Notes: a model not told the origin generated them from the letters alone. Counted from the first letter of the stretch, positions 42,853-52,903 are shown. The stretch: 64,000 nucleotides of DNA from Hymenobacter glacieicola (GCF_014640315.1 NZ_BMGS01000007.1:186001-250000); one strand, 5' to 3'. A program made the numbers and translations.

Positions 42853-44511
42853 TCACTGCTTTGGGCTAGGGTGAGGCCGGGCAACAGTGGCCAGTTGCAG
42901 GCCCGTCAGGGGCAGAATGGTAAAGAAGGCGGGCGCTCCATCCAGCAGTACCTCGCGGCCGGGCAGGCGCATGCTCGTGCCAGATATCCCGAAATCCCAG
43001 CCCCGACGCTCCACTCCAGCTACCGGCCAGCTGGCCGGGAAGGCATAGCGGGCCGTGGCATCTTCCTGCTGGTCGAGCTGGGTTTTGGCCCAGAGCACGT
43101 ACTGGTACTGGTCGGCGCGGCGGAACGCGGCCCCATCCACCTCCTTGGGCAAGTGCAGGGCGGCGGTGCGGTCGGCATCGTAGCGCCAGCCCGCCAACAG
43201 CTCGGCCGTCGTTTTGAAGCCCTGCCCCAACTGGGTCAGCTTTTCACGGCCGGGCAGGTCGCGGTTCATATTTTCATAGAGACCCATAAGCTTGAACTCA
43301 TCGTCGGTGGGGATGCCGGCGGGCTCCCGGGGGGCGCTGGTGGCTTCACCCACGCTGTAGAAATGCACCTGCCGAATGCCATTCTTTTGGGCCGTAACCA
43401 AGGCCTTCATGCCAAAGTTACGCTGCATCTCATCGGAGCCGTAGCGCCATTCGGCCGTGCGGCGGCTGACGTTGGTTTCCGTGATGATAAAGTGCTTTTG
43501 GGGGTAGGCTTCGCCATTAAAGCCGTACTTACGCAGCACGGCATCAAACTGGGCCTTGTGGCGCAGCAGCTGGGCGGCAGCATTATCGGAGTTGCGCTGG
43601 TACGTAAAGCCGGTGTGTAGCAGGTTGCGGCGGCGCAGGTAGTATGAGGGGTACACGTGGTAGTCCACCACGTCGAAGTAGGCGCCGCCCCGGGCCGGGT
43701 ATTGGGCCGTTACGGCCCCGCCCCGGGGGTTGTCGGTGAAGCGCAGCAGGGCATCGAGGTACTCGGCGTAGCCCAGACCGCCGGGCGTCACGTAGTCCTC
43801 GGGGCAGTACTTTTTCACTACCTCCCAGGTAATGCGTAAGGTGCGGATGTAGTGGTAGATGGGCGCCAGCGTATTGGTGGTTTCGGCCGGGCGCGGGGCC
43901 CGGCTTACCCAATCCTTGTTGCTGACATCGGTAATAAAGTCGGGCTCGTTGACTACTTCCCAGAAGCGGATGTGCCGGCCGTAGGTTTGCGTGAGCCGGT
44001 AGATGTAGGCCGCATAGTAATTGCGCGGATTCACGGTGCTGTCGGCCAGCCAAATCGGCTCGTAGAGGTTGGCAAACAGCTTGGACGGCTCCCGGCAGCC
44101 CGGGTACACGGTTTTCTCGCGGTGCTCGGCCGAGGGTTCGCCCACAAAGCACACCAGTTCCCGCAAGCCCAGGTTGGTGGTGTGGTGGTCAAAAGCTGCC
44201 TGCCGGGCCTGCCAGCCCCATTTGTCCAGAAACTGATCGGGCAGGGTTACCCGAATGGTTTGCCCGCCCGCCTTGCTGATGGCCGAGGCCAAGTGCTCAT
44301 CGTCCCAGCCGCTGCCGTAGTAGCCCATGTTGCAGCCGTAGCCAAAATCGGCGGTGTAGGGGCGCACAAAGCTCTCGGCCGTGTGCGGGGTACGCGCCGT
44401 GGGTGGGTGCTGGGGGCTGGTGCAGGTAGCACAAAGCCACGCCAACGCCAGCAGCCCAGGCCCGGGCAGACGTTTCCCGGCGGTACGGCGCCAGGTAGTG
44501 AAGCATTTCAT
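42853..44511 (-). CDS. Secreted clan GH-A-like glycosidase lipoprotein
   Basis: 552 residues. A signal ending in LALAWLCATC suggests a lipoprotein. The barrel carries FWEVVNEPDF (about 183-192, acid/base Glu) and FIITETNVS (about 341-349, nucleophile Glu), the two catalytic glutamates of clan GH-A. YHVYPSYYLRR and the C-terminal small beta-domain support a whole enzyme. I cannot name the GH family. It follows the other glycosidase on the same strand, separated by 610 bases, so the two may be expressed separately. A role in turnover of the neighbouring exopolysaccharide is inferred from location. Confidence 0.82.
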   Translation of the reverse strand: MKCFTTWRRTAGKRLPGPGLLALAWLCATCTSPQHPPTARTPHTAESFVRPYTADFGYGCNMGYYGSGWDDEHLASAISKAGGQTIRVTLPDQFLDKWGWQARQAAFDHHTTNLGLRELVCFVGEPSAEHREKTVYPGCREPSKLFANLYEPIWLADSTVNPRNYYAAYIYRLTQTYGRHIRFWEVVNEPDFITDVSNKDWVSRAPRPAETTNTLAPIYHYIRTLRITWEVVKKYCPEDYVTPGGLGYAEYLDALLRFTDNPRGGAVTAQYPARGGAYFDVVDYHVYPSYYLRRRNLLHTGFTYQRNSDNAAAQLLRHKAQFDAVLRKYGFNGEAYPQKHFIITETNVSRRTAEWRYGSDEMQRNFGMKALVTAQKNGIRQVHFYSVGEATSAPREPAGIPTDDEFKLMGLYENMNRDLPGREKLTQLGQGFKTTAELLAGWRYDADRTAALHLPKEVDGAAFRRADQYQYVLWAKTQLDQQEDATARYAFPASWPVAGVERRGWDFGISGTSMRLPGREVLLDGAPAFFTILPLTGLQLATVARPHPSPKQ

Positions 44512-45096
44512 AGCAGGGCTTTCAAGGGTGACCGGTACTTGAAAGGTGGGCGGCAGCAGGCTAGTTGCCCAGGACGAAGCTTGTCAGCTTGCCGAGCGCA
44601 TCAGCAAAAAGGCTAGCCAGATGATTAGATTGTGAGCATAAAGGGCCGGACGCGGGTGGGGGTCAGTCCAGAGGGCGGCATCAGCAGCGGACTACCACAG
44701 TAGTAAACGCTGCTCTCTAGGCTCAAGATAGATAATAATATTTTGAATTCAAGATTAAGTAGTCCTAAACCATGCAAAACCTTTGCTTTGCGGTAGCTGA
44801 ACTACGGTATTCGTCTCTATTAAACACAGCGTGTGAACTGAAGAACTTACCCCCTGAGCTTACTGAAGTCACTTGACTAGTTGACGGAGTTCCTATCTTT
44901 TTATTCACTTGAAAATGCCCATCCATTCAAGGCCGGGGCGGAATCTTCTCACACGTAAACAATTATTTTTCAATAAATTATACTTTAGCGAGAAGATCCT
45001 GCGCTGGCCCCAGATGGATGGACAGGCTGGTAGACCGATTTAGCTCGGGCTACGCTAACAGTGCGCGAACTGCTTGATGGCTATTTCCACTTCTGC
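44512..45096. other. 585-base intergenic region without a gene
   Basis: The region is AT-richer than its flanks, most of all at 44720-44760 and 44940-44990. No open frame with family signatures and no strong hairpin is visible. It should hold the promoter of the glycosidase lipoprotein gene. Confidence 0.4.
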
Positions 45097-45816
45097 TTAA
45101 ATCAACTCCGTAATTTCCCGTATGCCTACTGGCCTTTCCCGCGTAAATCCCTCACCGAACTCTGCCCCTATCAGGTGGCCAAACTCACGGGCGCGGGCCT
45201 CCAAAAATTGGCTAAAGACGGGCGTTGAGAGGTAGGTAGTAGGCTCCGTGCTGTTGGGGTTGAAGAACTGGGTACCGTAGGCTTGAATGGCTTCCCACTT
45301 TTTAGGCCAGTGGGCGGTAATATCTACCACGAAATCGGCCGGAATCTGGCGGTCCTGGATGTAGTGGTACACCACGCGGGGGCGCCAGGGCTGCTGGGGC
45401 TGACCATCGTCGCCGAGGGTTTCAATCATGCGCAGGCCCGAGAGAAAGCACGCCTCCGACTCCAGCTGGGAGCCGCGGCCGTGGTCGGGGTGCCGGTCAT
45501 GAATGGCGTTGCAGAGTACCACGTCGGGCTGGTAGCGGCGCAGGGCGGCAATCAGGGGCAACTGGTGCTCCCGGTCGTTGCGGAAAAAGCCGTCGGGCAG
45601 GCCTAGGTTTTCGCGGGCATTCAGGCCCAGGATGCGGCTGGCGGCTTCCGCTTCCTGGGCGCGGGTAGCGGCGGTGCCCCGGGTGCCCAGCTCACCCCGG
45701 GTAAGGTCCACGATGCCGATTTTCTTGCCTGCGGCCGCGGCCGCCAGCAGCGCGCCGGCACAGCACATTTCTACATCGTCGGGGTGGGCCCCGAAAGCCA
45801 GGATATCAAGTTTCAT
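45097..45816 (-). CDS. bshB1: Bacillithiol biosynthesis deacetylase BshB1
   Basis: 239 residues, the normal size. The zinc site of the LmbE-like fold is clear: AFGAHPDDVEMCCAG at the front and HDRHPDHGRG in the middle, with the DLTRGELGTRG loop characteristic of BshB1. It removes the acetyl group from GlcNAc-malate in the second step of bacillithiol synthesis, giving a low-molecular thiol used in redox balance. The partner genes bshA and bshC are not in this window. A -7 box lies about 80 bases upstream. Confidence 0.93.
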   Translation of the reverse strand: MKLDILAFGAHPDDVEMCCAGALLAAAAAGKKIGIVDLTRGELGTRGTAATRAQEAEAASRILGLNARENLGLPDGFFRNDREHQLPLIAALRRYQPDVVLCNAIHDRHPDHGRGSQLESEACFLSGLRMIETLGDDGQPQQPWRPRVVYHYIQDRQIPADFVVDITAHWPKKWEAIQAYGTQFFNPNSTEPTTYLSTPVFSQFLEARAREFGHLIGAEFGEGFTRERPVGIREITELI

Positions 45817-45896
45817 GCGAAAAAAGAAAAATCAGGAAAGGCCAAAACTGCTGCCGGGCCCCGAAACGTGGGCCGCAAGCACGAGTTTTTCCGGGG

Positions 45897-45904
45897 CAAA
45901 AGTA
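45897..45904 (-). promoter_or_regulatory. -7 box for bshB1
   Basis: CAAAAGTA reads TACTTTTG on the minus strand (TAnnTTTG), 80 bases before the start. The same 260-base gap must also hold the promoter of the divergent aldo/keto reductase gene, which I cannot place. Confidence 0.45.
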
Positions 45905-46077
45905 GCAGGTTAGCGCGCATACCCCGCCCCGGGCTCCTGGCGGCCGGCGCCAAACCAAAACCCTGGCCCGTGGGAGTGAGTTACACTAGGCAGCCTCCTA
46001 CGGGTACTCTGCACCCCGCACTTGGTAGTAGCCTTTGCTGCCGAGGGCGCGGCATTTACTTATTTTCCCTTCACTTT

Positions 46078-47103
46078 ATGGAATACAGACAGCTAGGCCG
46101 CTCCGGCCTGCGCATCCCAGTTCTGAGCTTCGGCACCGCTACCTTCGGGGGCGGCAACGAGTTTTTTAAAGCCTGGGGCAGCACTCAGGTTGAGGAGGCC
46201 CGGCGCCTGCTTGACATTTGCCTGGAAGCGGGCGTTACGCTCTTCGATACGGCCAACGTGTACTCCCAGGGAATGTCGGAGGAGATTTTGGGTAAGGCCC
46301 TGGCAGGCCGGCGCGGGCAGGTGCTGATTTCGACCAAGGCTACCTTCCCCATGGGCGAGGATCCGAACGGCTACGGTTCCTCCCGCCAGAACCTGGTGCG
46401 CGCCTGCGAGGATAGCCTGCGCCGCCTCGGCACCGACCACATCGACATCTACCACATGCACGGCTTCGACGCCCACACGCCCGTGGAGGAAACCCTGCGC
46501 ACCCTCGATGACCTGGTACAGAGTGGCAAGGTGCGCTACATTGCCTGCTCCAACTTTTCGGGCTGGCACCTGATGAAGAGCCTCTCGGTATCGGAGCGTT
46601 ACGGCTGGGCCCGCTACGTGGGCCACCAAGCCTACTACTCGCTGGCCAACCGGGAGTTTGAGTGGGAGCTGTTCCCCCTAGGTCTCGACCAAGGGGTGGG
46701 CACCATCGTCTGGAGCCCGTTGTCGGCGGGTTTGCTAAGCGGCAAAATCCGGCGGGGCCAGCCCCTCCCGGAAAGCAGCCGCTTGGCCCAGGGTGGCGGC
46801 CAAGGCCCCCAAGTGCCCGATGAGCGGCTGTTTACCATTATCGATGCCCTGGATGAGGTAGCCGCCGAAACCGGCAAATCGGTAGCCCAGGTGGCTTTGA
46901 ACTGGCTGCTCCAGCGCCCCACCGTGGTCAACCTGGTTATCGGGGCCCGCAACGAGGAGCAGCTCCGCCAAAACCTGGCCGCCGTGGGCTGGCACCTCAC
47001 CCCCGAGCAAGTAGCCAAGTTGGATGCCGCCAGCGACACGCCGCCCATCTACCCCTACTGGCACCAGCGCAACTTCCCGATGCTGCACCCCAGGCTGGTG
47101 TAG
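46078..47103 (+). CDS. Aldo/keto reductase
   Basis: 341 residues from the ATG at 46078 (MEYRQLGRSGLRIPVLSFGT, the standard family start). The open frame extends back to 45784, across the bshB1 start and promoter, and is not coding there. Catalytic residues are in FDTANVYSQGMSEE (Asp, Tyr), STKATF (Lys) and HMHGFDAHTPVEET (His). The NADP-binding end shows NLVIGARNEEQLRQN. It reduces aldehydes or ketones in the cytoplasm. The substrate is not predictable. It ends at a strong bidirectional terminator. Confidence 0.92.
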   Translation: MEYRQLGRSGLRIPVLSFGTATFGGGNEFFKAWGSTQVEEARRLLDICLEAGVTLFDTANVYSQGMSEEILGKALAGRRGQVLISTKATFPMGEDPNGYGSSRQNLVRACEDSLRRLGTDHIDIYHMHGFDAHTPVEETLRTLDDLVQSGKVRYIACSNFSGWHLMKSLSVSERYGWARYVGHQAYYSLANREFEWELFPLGLDQGVGTIVWSPLSAGLLSGKIRRGQPLPESSRLAQGGGQGPQVPDERLFTIIDALDEVAAETGKSVAQVALNWLLQRPTVVNLVIGARNEEQLRQNLAAVGWHLTPEQVAKLDAASDTPPIYPYWHQRNFPMLHPRLV

Positions 47104-47120
47104 GGCCTAGCCTGCCACGC

Positions 47121-47172
47121 CGGAAGAATCTGGTCAGGCCCTCCTGTATACCCAGATTTCTCCGGCATCGGA
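47121..47172. repeat. Degenerate repeat family C copy
   Basis: GGAAGAATCTGG... and CCCAGATTTCTCCGGCATCG at 47152-47171 are degenerate inverted arms that resemble the element at 2531-2594. It lies just before the terminator of the aldo/keto reductase gene. Confidence 0.45.
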
Positions 47173-47177
47173 ACAAC

Positions 47178-47213
47178 AAAAGCCCCGCTACGATACACCG
47201 TAGCGGGGCTTTT
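47178..47213. terminator. Bidirectional terminator between aldo/keto reductase and M23 peptidase genes
   Basis: A perfect 15-bp stem (AAAAGCCCCGCTACG / CGTAGCGGGGCTTTT) with a 6-base loop has a U-tract on either strand and lies between two convergent genes. Confidence 0.9.
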
Positions 47214-47237
47214 ACTACTGCGGACGCAACGGCCCGC

Positions 47238-48386
47238 CTATTTGATGCGCAGGGTTCGGCCCACGCGCAGCACTGCCGTACCGCCATTCAAGCGGCGAAT
47301 CTGGGCCTGCGACACGCCGTACTTATCGGCAATTTCCGACAGGGTATCACCACTGCGGATTTTGTGGGTTATGATACGACGGGCCTGGGTAGGCTTGGCG
47401 GCGCTGCTGCGGCTACTGCTGGTCCCACTGCTGGCGCCCGGCACGCTCCCGCCCCGGTACCGCAACGACTTGCTGTAGTAGGCAAACAGGGCCGAGGTAA
47501 TCTGAAAATTGTCCTTGATGAGGCGGTAATCCGGGAAGTCGTACATGCGCTCTGGGTCGATGGGGTTGCCTTCGTAGCGCACCTCAAAGTGCAGGTGAGA
47601 ACCGCTGCTTCGGCCCGTGCTGCCGCCCCAGCCAATCAGCTGGCCGGCTTTCACGAACGTACCAGGTGCCACCAACGACTTCTGTAAGTGCCCGTAGAGC
47701 GTCTCGATGCCGTTGTAGTGCCGGACCAATATGTAGTTGCCGTAGCCGGAGCCGTCCCACTTCACAATGCGCACTACCCCGTCGAAAGCCGCTTTCACGG
47801 AGTCCCCGGTTTCCAGGTCCAGGTCCACGCCGTAGTGCCAGCGGTAGCCCCGGAAGCCGAAGTCCGAGGTAATCGGCGTCCGGTTCAGGGGCATTTTGGC
47901 GTAGCGCTGCCGCTCCGGCTCCGTCAGCTTCAGATTAAGCGTGTCCTTGATGTGGCGCCCGTCAACGCGGTAGGGGTTGATGTTGTGGGTATCCCAGATA
48001 GCGTAGTAGCCCGCTACCTTAATCCAGGAGGAGTCAATTTTCACTTCCTCCGACACTTCCACAATCTGCTGCTCGCCTTCGTTGAGCGTGGTCGTGTCTT
48101 CGCTAACGATGGAGAGCTTCTTGGCCGGGTTAAAGAAGATGGACTTTGCCGCGTCAGAGCCTTCTTCCGGCAACTCCTCCGTCTCAATCAGAATCGTCGT
48201 ATCGGGCCGCACGTAGCGAATGGTAGGCGACTTTATCCGGAAAAAATCCTTCCGTTTGCCCGCTGAGCCAGCTTTTGCTTTCGGCTCGGGGACTTTGCGG
48301 CGCTGGGCCAGCAGCTGGCCGGGCAAGCCAAGAAACAGCCCGATCAGTAGCAGCGGCAGCAGCCAATATTTCGCAAAATTCAGCAA
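47238..48386 (-). CDS. M23 metallopeptidase with C-terminal LysM
   Basis: About 382 residues from a TTG at 48386, just before NFAKYWLLPLLLIGLFLGL, a signal or anchor helix. The frame remains open to 48446, but that part is translated repeat DNA. The start is uncertain. The M23 domain has the zinc ligands in HYGVDLDLETG and GSHLHFEV and should cut peptidoglycan cross-bridges in the periplasm. The C-terminal LysM (HKIRSGDTLSEIADKYGVS) binds the glycan. An acidic stretch of about 100 residues comes between. There is a close repeat block at 48398-48498 upstream. Confidence 0.88.
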   Translation of the reverse strand: MLNFAKYWLLPLLLIGLFLGLPGQLLAQRRKVPEPKAKAGSAGKRKDFFRIKSPTIRYVRPDTTILIETEELPEEGSDAAKSIFFNPAKKLSIVSEDTTTLNEGEQQIVEVSEEVKIDSSWIKVAGYYAIWDTHNINPYRVDGRHIKDTLNLKLTEPERQRYAKMPLNRTPITSDFGFRGYRWHYGVDLDLETGDSVKAAFDGVVRIVKWDGSGYGNYILVRHYNGIETLYGHLQKSLVAPGTFVKAGQLIGWGGSTGRSSGSHLHFEVRYEGNPIDPERMYDFPDYRLIKDNFQITSALFAYYSKSLRYRGGSVPGASSGTSSSRSSAAKPTQARRIITHKIRSGDTLSEIADKYGVSQAQIRRLNGGTAVLRVGRTLRIK

Positions 48387-48397
48387 GGGCAAAAAGG

Positions 48398-48498
48398 GTG
48401 AAATGGTGAGATGGTGAACTAGTGAGTAGTAGAATGGTGAGCTCAACGCTGCATGGGCCCAATTCGCGCAGCCACAACGATAGAACTCACCATTTCAC
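48398..48498. repeat. GTGAAATGGTGAG inverted and direct repeats
   Basis: GTGAAATGGTGAG at 48398-48410 is exactly inverted at 48486-48498, and degenerate direct copies (ATGGTGAA, AATGGTGAG) lie between. Similar units occur before tyrS (8765-8990) and before thrS (62383-62408). They sit at starts of genes and blur the true start of the peptidase gene. Confidence 0.6.
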
Positions 48499-48514
48499 TA
48501 TATCACTAGGTCAC

Positions 48515-49462
48515 TTAATGGTCACCCAGCGCGGCCAGGTAACGCTCCGCATCCAGGGCAGCCATGCAGCCGGAGCCGGCGGCCGTTACGGCCTGGCGGT
48601 AGGTGTAGTCTTGCACGTCGCCGCAGGCAAACACACCATCGACGTTGGTTTTGGCCGTTCCGGGCAGGGTTTTGAGGTAGCCCTGCTCATCGTGGTGCAG
48701 GTAGGGCTGGAAAATCTTAGAGTTTGGCTCGTGCCCGATGGCCACGAAGAAACCCTCAATAGCAATGTCGCGGGTGGTGCCGTCCAGTACGTTCTTTAGG
48801 CGGGCGCCTTCTACGCCGTGCTCCCCCAGAATCTCGTCAGTCACGGTGTTCCAGAGCACCTCAATCTTGGGATTGTCAAGCACGCGCTTCTGCATGATTT
48901 TCGAGGCCCGCATCTCGCCCTTGCGCACAATCATGTACACCTTGCTGCACAGGTTGGCCAGGTAGGTGGCTTCTTCGGCGGCCGTATCGCCGGCGCCGAC
49001 AATGGCCACGTCCTTACCGCGGTAGAAAAACCCGTCGCACACGGCGCAGGCCGACACGCCCGAGCCGTTCAGCCGCTGCTCCGACGGAATACCCAACCAC
49101 TTGGCGGAAGCACCCGTAGCAATAATGACCGTATCAGCCGTCAGCTCCAGGTTTTCATCAATAGTAACCCGGTGCGGATGGCCCGAAAAGTCCACCGCCG
49201 TAGCAATGCCGTAACGGATGTCGGTGCCGAAGCGGGCGGCCTGCTTCTTGAGGTCTTCCATCATTTCCGGCCCCATAATGCCGTCGGGGTAACCCGGAAA
49301 ATTCTCTACGTCGTTGGTAATCGTGAGCTGCCCGCCGGGCTGCAGGCCCTGGTACATGACGGGCTTGAGGTTGGCGCGCGCGGCGTAAATAGCGGCCGTG
49401 TAGCCAGCCGGGCCGGAGCCGATAATCAGACACTTGATGTGTTCTGGGGAGGTAGTCGCCAT
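48515..49462 (-). CDS. trxB: Thioredoxin-disulfide reductase
   Basis: 315 residues from the ATG at 49462 (MATTSPEHIKCLIIGSGPAG). The frame runs to 49606 but that part contains the -7 box and is not coding. FAD site: IIGSGPAGYTAA. Active site: ACAVCDG (CxxC). NADPH site: VAIVGAGDTAAEEA. C-terminal FAD motif: GVFACGDV. It keeps thioredoxin reduced in the cytoplasm with NADPH. A terminator for the rpoD gene lies in front. Confidence 0.95.
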   Translation of the reverse strand: MATTSPEHIKCLIIGSGPAGYTAAIYAARANLKPVMYQGLQPGGQLTITNDVENFPGYPDGIMGPEMMEDLKKQAARFGTDIRYGIATAVDFSGHPHRVTIDENLELTADTVIIATGASAKWLGIPSEQRLNGSGVSACAVCDGFFYRGKDVAIVGAGDTAAEEATYLANLCSKVYMIVRKGEMRASKIMQKRVLDNPKIEVLWNTVTDEILGEHGVEGARLKNVLDGTTRDIAIEGFFVAIGHEPNSKIFQPYLHHDEQGYLKTLPGTAKTNVDGVFACGDVQDYTYRQAVTAAGSGCMAALDAERYLAALGDH

Positions 49463-49516
49463 GAGAAGTACGGAGCACCGGCCACGCCAGCGCTGTGTAA
49501 AGTTATAGTTGGGCTG

Positions 49517-49524
49517 CAAAGGTA
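49517..49524 (-). promoter_or_regulatory. -7 box for trxB
   Basis: CAAAGGTA is TACCTTTG on the minus strand, 55 bases above the start codon. No clear -33 TTTG is present at normal spacing. Confidence 0.5.
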
Positions 49525-49592
49525 ATACCCGCACGCTGCTTCCGCCCGCGGGCAGAAACTTTGCCGCAGTAGCTGGGCTGGTATTACAACAA

Positions 49593-49619
49593 AAAACCCC
49601 AACCAAGGGTCAGGGTTTT
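49593..49619 (-). terminator. Terminator of rpoD
   Basis: A 7-bp stem (AAAACCC / GGGTTTT) lies 20 bases after the rpoD stop. It is followed by further T on the minus strand (GGGGTTTTTTG). Moderate strength. Confidence 0.65.
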
Positions 49620-49639
49620 CTGCGAAGGGGTAAAAAGAG

Positions 49640-50503
49640 TTACCCCAGATAAGGCTTGAGCGCTTTAGAGCGCGAAGTATGGCGCAAACGGCGAATGGCC
49701 TTCTCCTTGATCTGGCGCACTCGCTCGCGGGTCAGGTTAAATTTTTCGCCGATTTCCTCCAGCGTGAGTGAGTGTTCCCCATTCAGGCCAAAGTACAGCG
49801 TGATTACGTCGGCTTCGCGCTTGGTCAGGGTGCTCAACGCGCGCTGTACCTCCTTACGAAGCGAATCATTCATCAGCCCGGTGTCGGGGCTCTCCTCATC
49901 TTCGTTCTCGAGCACGTCTAGGAGGCGGTTTTCCTCACCCTGTACAAAGGGAGCATCTACCGACACGTGACGGCCTGAAATCTTCAGCGTATCGACCACC
50001 TCGGAGGTCGTAAGCTCCAGCACTTCGGCAATTTCTTCGGGCGAGGGCTCCCGCTCGAATTTCTGCTCCAGCTCGGAGAAGGATTTGGAAATTTTATTCA
50101 GTGAGCCTACCCGGTTCAGGGGCAGACGCACAATGCGCGACTGTTCAGCCAGGGCCTGCAGAATGGATTGACGAATCCACCATACGGCGTAGGAAATGAA
50201 CTTAAAGCCGCGGGTTTCATCAAAACGCTTGGCGGCTTTGATCAGACCAAGGTTACCCTCGTTGATCAGGTCACCCAGCGACAACCCTTGGTTCTGGTAC
50301 TGTTTGGCCACCGACACCACGAAGCGGAGGTTAGCCTTGGTGAGTTTTTCCAGCGCTTGCTGGTCACCTTCTTTGATGCGTTGCGCCAGCGTCACCTCCT
50401 CGTCGGGGGTCAGCAGATCCACCTTGCCAATCTCCTGGAGGTATTTATCCAGCGACTGGCTTTCGCGGTTGGTGATCTGCTTGCTGATTTTTAGCTGTCT
50501 CAT
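49640..50503 (-). CDS. rpoD: Primary RNA polymerase sigma factor
   Basis: 287 residues, the short primary sigma form of Bacteroidota without the acidic region 1.1 and its spacer. Region 1.2 and the start of 2 show [19 protein letters not shown]. Region 2 has [21 protein letters not shown], which melts and reads the -7 box. Region 4 ends with [19 protein letters not shown] and the terminal KALKPYLG. It would direct transcription from the TTTG/TAnnTTTG promoters seen in the window. Confidence 0.95.
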   Translation of the reverse strand: MRQLKISKQITNRESQSLDKYLQEIGKVDLLTPDEEVTLAQRIKEGDQQALEKLTKANLRFVVSVAKQYQNQGLSLGDLINEGNLGLIKAAKRFDETRGFKFISYAVWWIRQSILQALAEQSRIVRLPLNRVGSLNKISKSFSELEQKFEREPSPEEIAEVLELTTSEVVDTLKISGRHVSVDAPFVQGEENRLLDVLENEDEESPDTGLMNDSLRKEVQRALSTLTKREADVITLYFGLNGEHSLTLEEIGEKFNLTRERVRQIKEKAIRRLRHTSRSKALKPYLG

Positions 50504-50578
50504 TGCGGGCGCGTGAGAATTGAGTGTTGATTGCTACTAAACGTCGTTGTCAGTCCGATGTACGGAGGATACCCAAAC

Positions 50579-50620
50579 GCGGGTACCGGCATTGATTATG
50601 TGCAACACGCCGGTACCCGC
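50579..50620 (-). terminator. Hairpin behind pnp
   Basis: GCGGGTACCGGC (50579-50590) and GCCGGTACCCGC (50609-50620) form a perfect 12-bp GC-rich stem 18 bases beyond the pnp stop. No U-tract follows, so it may be a terminator or an exonuclease-blocking end. Confidence 0.65.
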
Positions 50621-50637
50621 GAAAGTTCGGGAAGTTC

Positions 50638-52800
50638 TTACTGGGCGCTGCCGTTCGAATCCGCGGCCCGCTCGGGCTTGGGCAGAAGCACCTTGCGCGA
50701 GAGACGGTATTTGCCGGTTTTTTTGTCGATGTCGAGCAATTTCACGTCAATCTCCTGCCCTACTTCCAGCACGCCTTCCAGCGAAGCCAAACGCTCGTGG
50801 GCTACCTCCGAAATGTGCAACAGACCGTCTTTGCCCGGCATGATTTCCACGAACGCGCCGTAGGGTTGAATCGAGCGAACCTTGCCTTTGTAGGTCTCGC
50901 CAATCTCCGGTACGGCCGCAATGGCCCGGATCCGGTCGATGGCCGCCTGCATGTCTTCCTGGTTGGAAGCGTAGATGCTCACGTGGCCCTTTTCGTCCTT
51001 TTCCTCAATGATTACCGTAGCGTTGGTGTCCTTCTGGATCTGCTGAATCACTTTACCACCCGGCCCGATAACTGCCCCGATAAACTCTTTATCGATAAGC
51101 ATTTTGTGCGAGCGGGGAGTATGCGGCTTCAGCTCCGCGGCCGGAGCCGAAATGGTCTTGGCCATCTCGGCCAGGATGTGCAGGCGACCTTCGCGCGCCT
51201 GATGCAGCGCCGCGGTCAGGATTTCGTTGCTCAGGCCCTGGATTTTGATGTCCATCTGGCAGGCGACGATACCTTTCTCGGTGCCGGTTACTTTGAAGTC
51301 CATGTCGCCGAGGTGGTCCTCGTCGCCGAGAATGTCCGACAGTACGGCGTACTCACCGGTTTCCTTGTCCTGGACCAGACCCATGGCAATGCCCGAAACG
51401 GCAGCGCGCACTTTAATGCCCGCGTCCATCAGCGCCAGCGAGCCAGCACACACCGTCGCCATCGATGAAGAGCCGTTCGACTCCAGGATGTCCGACACGA
51501 TGCGGATGGTGTAGGGGTTTTCTTCCTCGGAAGGCAACACCCGCTTCAGGGAACGGAGGGCCAGGTTGCCGTGACCAATTTCGCGGCGGCCGGGGCCACG
51601 GTTGGGCTTCACCTCACCCGTCGAGAAGGCGGGGAAGTTGTAGTGCAACATGAACTTGCTGTACCCCGACTGCATGGCCGAGTCGATGATCTGCTCATCC
51701 AGTTTGGTACCCAGGGCTACGGTAGTCAGCGACTGGGTTTCGCCGCGGGTGAACAGGGCCGAGCCGTGCGCACCGGGCAGGTAGTTTACTTCGCTCCAGA
51801 TCGGGCGAATCTCCGTCAACTGACGACCATCGAGGCGGGTACGCTCCTTGATCATCATGTCGCGGATAGCCTTTTTCTCAGCCGAAGAGTAATAGCGGCC
51901 GAACATTTTCATGTCCAGCTCCGGCTGCTCTTCCAGCAGTTTTTCCGTCAGAGACTTTTTTACGGCGCCAAAGGACTCCTTACGGCCGGCCTTGCTGGTA
52001 TTGCCCGACTGGGCAATGGCGTAGGCCTGCTGGTAGACGCCCTCGTGAATGCGCTGCTTCAGGTCCTCGTTTTCGTCGTACTTGGGGTATTCGCGCTTTA
52101 CGTGCGACTTTTCAATCTCGGCGGCCAGCTCGCTCTGCACGCGGCACTGCTCCTTGATGGCTTCGTGGGCGTAGGCAATGGCTTCTACCATTTCCTCCTC
52201 GCTCACCTCGTTCATCTCGCCTTCTACCATGGCTACCGAGGTAGCAGTGGCGCCCACAATCAGGTCAATATCCGCGCGGGCAATGTCCGAGCTTTTGGGG
52301 TTGATTTGCAGCTTGCCGTCGATACGGGCCACCCGAACTTCGGAAATAGGGCCGGCAAACGGAATATCAGAAATTGACAGCGCAGCTGAGGCGGCCAGGG
52401 CGGCCAGGGCATCGGGCTGCACGTCTTTGTCAGCGGAAATCAGCGAAATCAGTACCTGTACCTCGTAGTGGTAGTCCTTGGGGAACATGGGGCGCAGAAT
52501 GCGGTCCACGAGGCGGCACACGAGAATTTCGTAATCAGACAAGCGGCCTTCCCGGCGCTGGAACGAACCGGGGATTTTACCGGCACCGCCAAATTTCTCC
52601 TGGTAGTCCACGGACAAGGGCAGGAAGTCCACGTCGCCGCGGGAGCTGGGCTGCGACACCACCGTTGCCAGCAGCATGGCGTCGCCCAGGCGCACCACAA
52701 CGGCGCCGTCGGCGAATTTGGCCAGCTTGCCGGTTTCAATGGAAATCTGCCGCCCGTCGGGCAGCGTAATGTGTTTGGTAACCGCGGTGTAGTTGGGCAT
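50638..52800 (-). CDS. pnp: Polyribonucleotide nucleotidyltransferase (PNPase)
   Basis: 720 residues, the normal length. Two RNase PH-like cores carry [21 protein letters not shown] and the catalytic end [21 protein letters not shown] ([21 protein letters not shown]) and S1 ([24 protein letters not shown]) RNA-binding domains follow. It degrades RNA by phosphorolysis as a trimer in the cytoplasm. rpsO precedes it, the same pair as in E. coli. Three hairpins lie between the two genes. Confidence 0.96.
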   Translation of the reverse strand: MPNYTAVTKHITLPDGRQISIETGKLAKFADGAVVVRLGDAMLLATVVSQPSSRGDVDFLPLSVDYQEKFGGAGKIPGSFQRREGRLSDYEILVCRLVDRILRPMFPKDYHYEVQVLISLISADKDVQPDALAALAASAALSISDIPFAGPISEVRVARIDGKLQINPKSSDIARADIDLIVGATATSVAMVEGEMNEVSEEEMVEAIAYAHEAIKEQCRVQSELAAEIEKSHVKREYPKYDENEDLKQRIHEGVYQQAYAIAQSGNTSKAGRKESFGAVKKSLTEKLLEEQPELDMKMFGRYYSSAEKKAIRDMMIKERTRLDGRQLTEIRPIWSEVNYLPGAHGSALFTRGETQSLTTVALGTKLDEQIIDSAMQSGYSKFMLHYNFPAFSTGEVKPNRGPGRREIGHGNLALRSLKRVLPSEEENPYTIRIVSDILESNGSSSMATVCAGSLALMDAGIKVRAAVSGIAMGLVQDKETGEYAVLSDILGDEDHLGDMDFKVTGTEKGIVACQMDIKIQGLSNEILTAALHQAREGRLHILAEMAKTISAPAAELKPHTPRSHKMLIDKEFIGAVIGPGGKVIQQIQKDTNATVIIEEKDEKGHVSIYASNQEDMQAAIDRIRAIAAVPEIGETYKGKVRSIQPYGAFVEIMPGKDGLLHISEVAHERLASLEGVLEVGQEIDVKLLDIDKKTGKYRLSRKVLLPKPERAADSNGSAQ

Positions 52801-52842
52801 CGTATGGTTGCTTAAGAAAGCGACAGCGGGCGAGCAGCCGTA

Positions 52843-52870
52843 AAAATAGGGCCAGCAGTAGCCCTATTTT
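52843..52870 (-). promoter_or_regulatory. Hairpin in the pnp leader
   Basis: A perfect 10-bp stem (AAAATAGGGC / GCCCTATTTT, loop of 8) is followed by TTTTTAC on the pnp strand. It looks like an intrinsic terminator or attenuator 43 bases before the pnp start. Confidence 0.6.
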
Positions 52871-52903
52871 GCTCTGAGAAATATCCTTTGGGGGAGTAAA
52901 CAA

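Noticed and set aside
45784-46077. Upstream extension of the aldo/keto reductase frame
   Set aside because: It overlaps the start and promoter of bshB1, and the family start MEYRQLGRSGL is at 46078.
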